Origin: Desulfobacula sp. | GTDB lineage: Bacteria > Desulfobacterota > Desulfobacteria > Desulfobacterales > Desulfobacteraceae | NCBI RefSeq assembly: GCF_021107415.1 | Contig: NZ_JAIOSW010000487.1 | Coordinates: 1-7,065 of the forward strand | Direction: 5' to 3' | DNA: 7,065 bases | Part shown: piece by piece, positions 1 to 5,009 of the stretch | Numbering within the stretch: position 1 is the stretch's first letter | How the letters are laid out: each line of letters begins with the position of its first letter | The notes under the pieces: model-generated | What the model was told of the DNA's origin: nothing | The model's input: only the letters and a program-made list of their open reading frames with translations | Databases searched by the model: none | Program-made: the position numbers and the translations under genes

Positions 1-2
1 CA

Positions 3-152
3 AACCGGCATGATGTTTATCAGGAAGCAAAGTTGAAAAACCCTGAAAGATGGTCAGGCAAAACAAGAAATTGGAATCCTGCTACAGAGGTTATTTTAAA
101 GAAATTTAAAAAAGTAAAACAAATTTCCGGAAAGATTAAGAAAGCTGCATAA
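3..152 (+). CDS. C-terminal end of an integrase-type (IS3-like) transposase, cut by the window edge
   Basis: The frame beginning at base 3 is open for 49 codons and stops with TAA at 150-152. Its protein starts NRHDVYQEAKLKNPERWSG and continues KTRNW. A basic residue pattern with PERWSG followed by TRNW and a hydrophobic strand is what I associate with the extreme C-terminus of DDE integrase-core transposases of the IS3/IS481 type. The tail is unusually lysine-rich (several KK pairs) instead of ending in the common V-x-LNP pattern. The catalytic DDE residues would lie upstream of the window, so whether the element is intact cannot be judged. Its stop lies about 100 bases before the truncated amidase frame, which suggests that the element, or a rearrangement around it, removed the amidase's front half. 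The IS family is a recollection-based call; that this is a transposase is more secure than the family. Confidence 0.68.
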   Translation, partial: NRHDVYQEAKLKNPERWSGKTRNWNPATEVILKKFKKVKQISGKIKKAA

Positions 153-175
153 ATCGTTAAAAATGGCAGCGCATA

Positions 176-240
176 GCAAAATATTCTCATGGGTGAGAAT
201 GGGCCTCAATTACCCGTCGGAACCCATGAGAAAATTTTGC
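176..240. repeat. 19-bp imperfect inverted repeat, large stem-loop after the transposase
   Basis: The left arm at 176-194 (GCAAAATATTCTCATGGGT) and the right arm at 222-240 are reverse complements with one mismatch in 19 positions, separated by a 27-base loop. The sequence lies 23 bases after the transposase stop. There is no T-run after the right arm, so it is not a standard intrinsic terminator. It could be an IS-associated terminator or end structure, a small folded repeat of the genome, or a remnant of a second element. Nothing else gene-like is seen between 153 and 278. Confidence 0.7.
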
Positions 241-278
241 GGTGAAATTGACAAATTATTTTAGGAAAAGGCGACAAC

Positions 279-755
279 TTGCTTGACATCCACCGCGTTG
301 GGGGATGTGGTCAAGAATGGAATTCGAGGAGTATGGGGATCTCATTAGTGGGTGGTTTGAACAATACAGGCCAACCAGATTGTAATTTTATGGATGAACA
401 ATATGATGCATTAGGTGAATTTATTGATAACTTTCTCGAAGCCCACCCCAAACCTGAAAAAGTACAGATTATGGGTCACAGAGATTTGATAAAAATTACA
501 CGGTCATCACCAAAGGCCTGTCCGTGTTTTGATGTGGCCGAGTTTCTAACAGAGCGTAATATTTTGTCCGAAGATGAAGACTCAGGTCAATCCGAGCAAA
601 ACTCACCTCTGTCTTTACCTGAAAATTATGAAGTAAAGAGTGGTGATAGTTTATGGAAAATATCCAGGCTTTTTGGTGTCACTGTTGATTCACTTCGTGA
701 GAAAAATGATTTGCAAAACGATGTTATTCAACCAGGTCAGGTTTTAATAATCTGA
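279..755 (+). CDS. N-terminally truncated N-acetylmuramoyl-L-alanine amidase with C-terminal LysM domain (probable pseudogene)
   Basis: Residues about 15-95 match the second half of a phage T7 lysozyme-type amidase (Amidase_2 fold), which cleaves the bond between N-acetylmuramic acid and L-alanine in peptidoglycan. The visible landmarks are NSRSMGISLVGG (15-26), GHRDL (66-70, second zinc histidine H67) and KACPCFDV (79-86). In the last motif K79 and C81 correspond to Lys128 and Cys130 of T7 lysozyme. An acidic and serine-rich linker (about 97-114) leads to a LysM peptidoglycan-binding domain at about 117-158 (YEVKSGDSLWKIS, then a PGQ motif near the end). The first zinc histidine and the catalytic tyrosine, normally in the first 50 or so residues, are absent. 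The in-frame stop at 249-251 leaves no room for them. TTG at 279 is the only plausible start, preceded by a purine stretch at 263-271, and is probably not a native start. The remaining protein should be catalytically dead but could still bind peptidoglycan through LysM. The stop is TGA at 753-755. Confidence 0.85.
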   Translation: MLDIHRVGGCGQEWNSRSMGISLVGGLNNTGQPDCNFMDEQYDALGEFIDNFLEAHPKPEKVQIMGHRDLIKITRSSPKACPCFDVAEFLTERNILSEDEDSGQSEQNSPLSLPENYEVKSGDSLWKISRLFGVTVDSLREKNDLQNDVIQPGQVLII

Positions 756-783
756 TCTAATTTAATAAATATCTTTCAGATAT

Positions 784-810
784 AAAAAAAATCTTCGCTT
801 AAAGGCGAAG
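784..810 (-). terminator. Terminator-like hairpin for the minus strand
   Basis: CTTCGC at 793-798 pairs with GCGAAG at 805-810, and a T-G wobble at 799/804 closes a TAAA tetraloop. An A8 run at 784-791 precedes the stem on the plus strand, so on the minus strand the hairpin is followed by a U-tract, the geometry of an intrinsic terminator. No minus-strand gene lies to its right in this window, so its target is unclear. On the plus strand it has no T-run and would act only as a structured leader element. Confidence 0.45.
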
Positions 811-820
811 GTGGCAGCCA

Positions 821-834
821 TCCCCTAATGGGGA
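821..834 (+). promoter_or_regulatory. Small leader hairpin just upstream of the operon's ribosome binding site
   Basis: TCCCC at 821-825 pairs with GGGGA at 830-834 around a TAAT loop. It lies 10 bases after the previous hairpin and ends a few bases before the Shine-Dalgarno sequence at 840-847. The pair of hairpins could modulate translation of the first operon gene or protect the 5' end of the message. I do not recognise a known riboswitch class, and no convincing -35/-10 promoter pair was found in 756-850. Confidence 0.4.
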
Positions 835-839
835 ACTAA

Positions 840-850
840 GAGGTGATTTT
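840..850 (+). promoter_or_regulatory. Strong ribosome binding site of the membrane-protein gene
   Basis: GAGGTGAT at 840-847 is an eight-base complement to the 3' end of 16S rRNA and lies directly before ATG at 851. It fixes this start and argues for efficient translation of the first operon gene. Confidence 0.8.
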
Positions 851-2185
851 ATGCAACTACTCGATGCATCATTGGCTTTTGTTTTGACTTTAGCGGCCTT
901 GGCGACCGTCGTAACCACGATTATGGAAGCGTGTTTTCGAATTGCAAGAATGCGTAAAAAAAATTTGATTGAGGTGATGAAATTACTGAACAAGGAATTA
1001 GGAAAAGGCTCATTAAAAATGAATCCTAAGGAGCGTTGGGAATTCTTTTCCAAAGTTGTTGAAAATCCAGCTGAAGCAGTTGATTTAGTTTCTAAAACTG
1101 GTTGGCAGAAGAGCGACAGCGACGAAGGAAAGGAGAAAGACCTAACCGATTTTCTGTCATCCTTTGGAAAGAGAGGCGATCGTAAAGGGATTTATGATAA
1201 AGTTACCCTGGAATACGTACTTAGGTGCCTCTCTGAAATCGCTTCCGTTAAACGCGCCTCCCTTGAAGCGAGCGATATGCTCAAGACGGAATTAAACCGC
1301 ATTGCACGCAAATATGAGGAGTTCGGTTCGGCGGTTTCCGCCAGTTTTAAGCAAAATGCACAGGCCTGGTCCATAGGTATCGGTATCGTTCTGGCATTAG
1401 CTGCAAATGTTGACGGGATTCGTATTTTCGAGGCCTACCGAGCAGATCCCAAACTGGCTGATACTGTAATAGAAAAGCAGGAAGGCTTCATAGAAAAAAA
1501 CCAGGAAGTCCGAGCAGCGATAAAAACCTTGAATGAGCTTTATTCAAGGAAGAGCGTAAAGGAAAACGAGATAGACACCGCAGAAAAAGCCAAAAAGGAT
1601 TTGGATGAAATTAATCGCCTTAAAACGGAACTGAAGGAAATCCAAAACAACATCTCTGAACAATCAGAAATTGCTGCTATCCAGAAAACAATTCAGGACG
1701 CCAAAAATCAGGTTTCTGAACTGAGGGCGCTTGGAGTTCCCATTGGTTGGGATTTCTATCCAAACTGTCCCTTTGGAAAAGACGAAACCGAATTGTTGAA
1801 AGCCTGCCCTGATTGCAAAGATATAATTTTAGAAAACAAGGATATAAAATGCGAAGGGTTCGGTGCCCGTCTACTAAGCACACTAACACATGATTTTACA
1901 GGCTTCATGGTCTGGTTGATGAAGGTCATCATAACCGGAATTCTCATAGGACTTGGCGCACCGTTCTGGTTCGATGTCGCAAAACGCCTTTCCCAAATTC
2001 GCAGGGGATTGAAGAACCCGAATTCTTCAGCGGAAGATCGTCTTGCCGCCAGGGACGCCAATGGTGACGCTGACGAGCGGAAAAAAATCGTTGAGGATGT
2101 CGTTTCGGACACAATCATGGAAGCCACAGCTTCAGCGTTCGAGCAACCGTCAAAATTATTGGGTCCAAAGAGAATTATCCTTTAA
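851..2185 (+). CDS. Inner-membrane protein with three membrane spans, periplasmic coiled coil and four-cysteine cluster; GAPFWFD motif
   Basis: The 444-residue protein has hydrophobic spans at about 6-25, 172-190 and 352-372. Basic residues after span 1 (RIARMRKK, 30-37) and span 3 (KRLSQIRR, 378-385) predict a periplasmic N-terminus, a cytoplasmic domain at 27-170, an exported region at 193-350 and a cytoplasmic C-terminus. The exported region contains a long charged heptad-like coiled coil (about 205-292). After it comes a cluster with Cys306, Cys319, Cys322 (CPDC) and Cys334, suited to disulfides or metal binding. Span 3 ends in GLGAPFWFDVAKRLSQIR (367-384). A GAPFWFD-type motif at a membrane exit is, to my recollection, shared by a broad set of uncharacterised bacterial membrane proteins. 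No enzymatic domain is visible. The gene starts behind a near-perfect Shine-Dalgarno sequence and is followed after 21 bases by the next gene, so it heads the operon. It may be a membrane anchor or scaffold; the function is unknown. Confidence 0.88.
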   Translation: MQLLDASLAFVLTLAALATVVTTIMEACFRIARMRKKNLIEVMKLLNKELGKGSLKMNPKERWEFFSKVVENPAEAVDLVSKTGWQKSDSDEGKEKDLTDFLSSFGKRGDRKGIYDKVTLEYVLRCLSEIASVKRASLEASDMLKTELNRIARKYEEFGSAVSASFKQNAQAWSIGIGIVLALAANVDGIRIFEAYRADPKLADTVIEKQEGFIEKNQEVRAAIKTLNELYSRKSVKENEIDTAEKAKKDLDEINRLKTELKEIQNNISEQSEIAAIQKTIQDAKNQVSELRALGVPIGWDFYPNCPFGKDETELLKACPDCKDIILENKDIKCEGFGARLLSTLTHDFTGFMVWLMKVIITGILIGLGAPFWFDVAKRLSQIRRGLKNPNSSAEDRLAARDANGDADERKKIVEDVVSDTIMEATASAFEQPSKLLGPKRIIL

Positions 2186-2195
2186 ATTTATCATT

Positions 2196-2201
2196 GGGGA
2201 G
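2196..2201 (+). promoter_or_regulatory. Ribosome binding site of the helical-repeat gene
   Basis: GGGGAG lies five bases before ATG at 2207, within the 21-base gap after the previous stop (2183-2185). It supports the chosen start and independent re-initiation within one message. Confidence 0.6.
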
Positions 2202-2206
2202 AAATT

Positions 2207-4069
2207 ATGAATCACTCACTTATTATCTTCGGAATTCAGGCAACCTTAAGAGCAGCCCAGGCAGGCGCAGATCTTTACAGCGAACATTCCCGTGATCGGA
2301 AAGTGTTTTTGCCGGATCTGGAACTACCTGAAGATTCTAAATTTAATCAATTACGAATTTTTTTAAAAGAGCATCCTGACTTAATAGACAGTAATACAAC
2401 ATTTGCAGATATCTGGAACCCGGAAAAAAAACGGCCGAATACAACAGATCCTCAAAAAATTGATCCCGCTTATGCAATCATGCTGGAATTCAAAGCTGAT
2501 GATCTTTTAAAGAAAAACGGAAAATCAGAAATCCAAAGAAAGCACGAGGCCAAGATGTTGGCTGCTGGCAGTATGGTAGAGCAATGGCGTAAAGACCGCA
2601 AACCGCCTAACGCTTTGGTCCGAATGGCACTTACTCTTACAGACATCGGGCTTGAATTTGTGGGTGCCAACCCCTCAATACTGGGAGTAAGTAGCCGGGG
2701 AGAGAAACTGATCTCTGCTTTTGCGTTGAATATGTCAGAGTTAATACCCAACAATGTCGCCGAATTTGGTCCTGAAGCAGATTTTGCTGACCGGGTATTG
2801 GGGATTTTCATGAGAGCCGGCCTTGGGAGCCTTTGTTCCAATTCATCTATTGTATTCAGCGATGAAGACATTGCAAATCTTTTTTCGGGCGTGGCCAAAC
2901 CGATTGTCGATGCTCTTCCGGATAAACTTAATCAACAGATTGATTACAGGGATCTTGTAGATGCACTTGCCGGTCCTGCTGCTGAAGCAGCTTTCAAAAT
3001 TCTGTCGGAAAACACCGAAACATATCTCGGCAAAGATTTCTCAAGTGATAAAGCACTTGGCGCCGTCACATCTGCGCTATTCAATGTAATCAGAGACACA
3101 GCAAATACTACCGAAAGCATAAAAGACGTATTCAGTGAACAGGGAGCAATTCGAATTTATCAGGCCTGCCTTGAGGTTGCTGTTAAAAGACCTGAACTGT
3201 TTATTGAAGAAGACAAGGATACCAAAGCCGAGTTGCTACAGGGGCTGTTAAGCGGAACTGCAGCCACACTGAGTCAATATCCCCGTTTTAAAGGGCCACT
3301 TGGAGCATCTCTGTTAGCTATGGCCATTGAGGTTGTGGGGAATAATGCACCAGCATTGTTAAAGCTCGACTCTGAAGAACCGTGGGAAAATGTTGCTAAA
3401 GGCTGCATTCAACAGATTTCTACAACTTTAGCAGGTGCTTTGAAACCGGATGAAAACGGATCTGTAAAAGGCGCGCTAAAAGTTTTTAGTAATGAACAGC
3501 TACTTGAATTGGGTCGTGTCATATTAACCCAGGCGGCTAAAACACCCGGGATGATGGGAGTCGACCGGACCGAAGTACAGGCCATCATTGAAAGTGTTGC
3601 TGCAGCCATGGCAGCAGACGATAACCTTCTTCTTTCTTCTGACGAATGGATCATAATAGCAGGGATTGCAGCCCAAAAAGCAGCTGCAAACCCTGGCAGA
3701 CTTTTTGGATTGTCTATCGAGGATAATAGTGGAGCTTTGGCAGAAACTGTTATTAAATCTGTGCTGGACGTTGCCGGAAAAACGTGGATCTCCCACGGCC
3801 GTTCAGAGAAATCCATTCTTGTTGGGCAGACCTTGGTTTCAGCATTTGAAATTCTTTTTGATGCCTTGGCCGGGAATATCTCTGCAGTCATTCAGCAGCC
3901 AGAGCTTATTGACCAGTTTTTGAACCTTGTTCTTGCTACTGCATCGGCAAACCCGGAAAAATTCGGCAGTGATGGTGTATTAAAAATAATCAGAACTTTT
4001 ATCGGCACGGTTATTTCCAAAGGAACCCTGCCAACGGAACACGAAATAATGGAAACTTTATCCGCATAG
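2207..4069 (+). CDS. Large all-helical repeat protein of unknown function
   Basis: The 620-residue protein is rich in Ala, Leu, Ile and Glu with few predicted loops, and no known catalytic motif is visible. It lacks a classical signal peptide: the N-terminus MNHSLIIFGI is mildly hydrophobic but has no basic lead, so a cytoplasmic or peripheral membrane location is likely. After an N-terminal region (1-135, charged, with HEHPD-like acidic segments and a lysine-rich stretch near 100-130) comes a degenerate helical repeat. Two helices are joined by a turn with proline, as in GANPSILG (153-160), KRPELF (327-332), APALL (381-385), KTPGMMG (445-451), AANPGRLFG (493-501) and SANPEKFG (580-587). The helices carry A-x-x-A and small-residue patterns typical of solenoids. 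The start is supported by GGGGAG, and the stop TAG at 4067-4069 overlaps the next gene's Shine-Dalgarno sequence, which implies translational coupling. It may be a binding scaffold for the membrane protein encoded upstream or the lipoprotein downstream; I do not recognise the family. Confidence 0.88.
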   Translation: MNHSLIIFGIQATLRAAQAGADLYSEHSRDRKVFLPDLELPEDSKFNQLRIFLKEHPDLIDSNTTFADIWNPEKKRPNTTDPQKIDPAYAIMLEFKADDLLKKNGKSEIQRKHEAKMLAAGSMVEQWRKDRKPPNALVRMALTLTDIGLEFVGANPSILGVSSRGEKLISAFALNMSELIPNNVAEFGPEADFADRVLGIFMRAGLGSLCSNSSIVFSDEDIANLFSGVAKPIVDALPDKLNQQIDYRDLVDALAGPAAEAAFKILSENTETYLGKDFSSDKALGAVTSALFNVIRDTANTTESIKDVFSEQGAIRIYQACLEVAVKRPELFIEEDKDTKAELLQGLLSGTAATLSQYPRFKGPLGASLLAMAIEVVGNNAPALLKLDSEEPWENVAKGCIQQISTTLAGALKPDENGSVKGALKVFSNEQLLELGRVILTQAAKTPGMMGVDRTEVQAIIESVAAAMAADDNLLLSSDEWIIIAGIAAQKAAANPGRLFGLSIEDNSGALAETVIKSVLDVAGKTWISHGRSEKSILVGQTLVSAFEILFDALAGNISAVIQQPELIDQFLNLVLATASANPEKFGSDGVLKIIRTFIGTVISKGTLPTEHEIMETLSA

Positions 4070-4079
4070 GAGGTTAAAT
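4068..4079 (+). promoter_or_regulatory. Ribosome binding site overlapping the upstream stop codon
   Basis: The stop TAG (4067-4069) of the helical-repeat gene forms the beginning of TAGGAGGT, a near-consensus Shine-Dalgarno sequence, followed by TAAAT and the ATG at 4080. Ribosomes finishing the upstream gene are placed on this site, so the two proteins are probably made in linked amounts. Confidence 0.8.
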
Positions 4080-4850
4080 ATGAAAAAATATATAATTCGA
4101 ATTTTTACCAGCCTGATAATTTTTGCAATGATGGGCTGCGCTACTGCCACAGATGTTCGGCAGGCAGCTGATCTCATCCGCACGGACAATGAATTGACCA
4201 GATTATTGGTGGAAGTTCGTCCTGTTGACCAGGATGCTGCCGCCACTTATTTAATTGGTGTCGCTTCACATGCAAAAAAAGAAGCAGATGCCCTAAAGGA
4301 GATTAAAGACAAACGAGCAGATGCCATTGCTTACTACCGGATCGCTGCAACCGCCTTTTGGCGAAGCGGCGAGTCCAATGTCGCCAACGAGCTGTTTACA
4401 ACAACTAACGAGGGTATCTCTCTTTGCAAACAAATGGACAATCAGCAACCGGATCGGGACTGCCTTTTTTTAAGGCTTGTCATCCCATTTGCAGGGATAG
4501 AGTCAGTTGCAATAAATAATATCCCGAAGTTACTTGCTGACGTGGATTTTAATGATGAGGATATGACAGAAAAAGAAAAAAAAACCATGAAACAAATTTT
4601 CACGCTCTTGAGTTCTAGCAAATCTTTAGTCCAAAAAATACTTAAACTCGAAGCAGATAAAAGTCTTCTCTCACATCCTAGTATGGAGAGCTATTATTCC
4701 CGAAATAAAAAAAAAGCAATAGATTATTTTGAAGGCAATGCATCGGAATTTAGTGTCAAAGTAGATGAATTTTATAAAAACCTTGGGGATCATGAACCCA
4801 CGCTTGGAATAACAAAAGAAGATGCTTCTAAACTTGAAAAATTAAAATAA
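4080..4850 (+). CDS. Helical lipoprotein, probably outer-membrane
   Basis: The 256-residue product begins with a lipoprotein signal: basic start MKKYIIR, a hydrophobic core at about 8-18, and the lipobox MMGC with the lipidated cysteine at 20. The +2 residue is Ala, not Asp, so by the Lol sorting rule it should go to the outer membrane. The mature part is helical and charged. Residues about 80-115 (AIAYYRIAATAFWRSG and following) resemble one TPR-like helical hairpin, and two cysteines (116 and 128) could form a disulfide in the periplasm. The C-terminal third (about 150-256) is lysine- and glutamate-rich with no recognised domain. Two A9 tracts (4576-4584 and 4707-4715) lie within the coding sequence. 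It is the last gene of the operon, ten bases after the helical-repeat gene. Its location suggests that it anchors an assembly to the outer membrane, but this is inference. Confidence 0.87.
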   Translation: MKKYIIRIFTSLIIFAMMGCATATDVRQAADLIRTDNELTRLLVEVRPVDQDAAATYLIGVASHAKKEADALKEIKDKRADAIAYYRIAATAFWRSGESNVANELFTTTNEGISLCKQMDNQQPDRDCLFLRLVIPFAGIESVAINNIPKLLADVDFNDEDMTEKEKKTMKQIFTLLSSSKSLVQKILKLEADKSLLSHPSMESYYSRNKKKAIDYFEGNASEFSVKVDEFYKNLGDHEPTLGITKEDASKLEKLK

Positions 4851-4868
4851 TCGAAAATGGGCCTTCTA

Positions 4869-4888
4869 AAGGATTAATCCTTGATTTT
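4869..4888 (+). terminator. 14-bp perfect palindrome, possible weak terminator or operator
   Basis: AAGGATTAATCCTT at 4869-4882 is its own reverse complement. Read as RNA it gives a five-pair stem with a TTAA loop followed by GATTTT, a weak intrinsic-terminator shape 19 bases after the lipoprotein stop. A perfect palindrome of this length could equally be a binding site for a dimeric regulator of the downstream HEAT gene. Confidence 0.4.
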
Positions 4889-4896
4889 CAACAATC

Positions 4897-4925
4897 AACA
4901 TGCACCGGATTTCACCGGTGATGTT
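4897..4925 (+). repeat. 11-bp hairpin with one bulged base between lipoprotein and HEAT genes
   Basis: AACAT (4897-4901) and CACCGG (4903-4908) pair with CCGGTG (4915-4920) and ATGTT (4921-4925), with G4902 bulged and a six-base loop. CACCGG also occurs as a direct repeat at 4913-4918. No T-run follows, so the structure may stabilise the operon's 3' end, pause transcription, or bind a regulator upstream of the HEAT gene. The rest of 4851-5009 shows no gene and no clear promoter hexamers. Confidence 0.55.
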
Positions 4926-4995
4926 AGCAGGACTCACGTATAGGGTTGTAGTTTACCTTTTCCTTCGGAACATAAAGAATACGGAAAGCAAATTT

Positions 4996-5001
4996 CAAGG
5001 G
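4996..5001 (+). promoter_or_regulatory. Ribosome binding site of the HEAT-repeat gene
   Basis: CAAGGG lies eight bases before ATG at 5010. Together with the MKK signal-peptide start it decides between this ATG and the later in-frame methionines at residues 8 and 14. Confidence 0.6.
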
Positions 5002-5009
5002 CAAATACA

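Noticed and set aside
176..240. Inverted repeat considered as an integron attC site
   Set aside because: The expected core-site sequences at the ends and a neighbouring integrase or cassettes are not seen.
793..834. Leader hairpins considered as a known riboswitch
   Set aside because: I could not match the conserved cores of cyclic-di-GMP, fluoride, cobalamin or SAM classes; only two short stems are supported.
700..850. Sigma-70 promoter for the operon
   Set aside because: AT-rich stretches exist but no -35/-10 pair with acceptable match and spacing was found, so none is annotated.
799..1053. Minus-strand open frame of 84 codons opposite the start of the membrane-protein gene
   Set aside because: It overlaps a well-supported gene with a strong ribosome binding site, has no recognisable domain and no ribosome binding site of its own.
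1192..2127. Several minus-strand open frames opposite the membrane-protein gene
   Set aside because: Their translations are serine- and arginine-rich shadows of the plus-strand coding sequence with no domain or start signal.
2470..3923. Minus-strand and alternate plus-strand open frames inside the helical-repeat gene
   Set aside because: They lie entirely within a long gene with coherent helical repeats; their composition looks like antisense of alanine- and glutamate-rich codons.
4058..4246. Minus-strand open frame over the lipoprotein start
   Set aside because: It covers the coupled ribosome binding site and lipoprotein signal peptide, which are both convincing; no independent evidence supports it.
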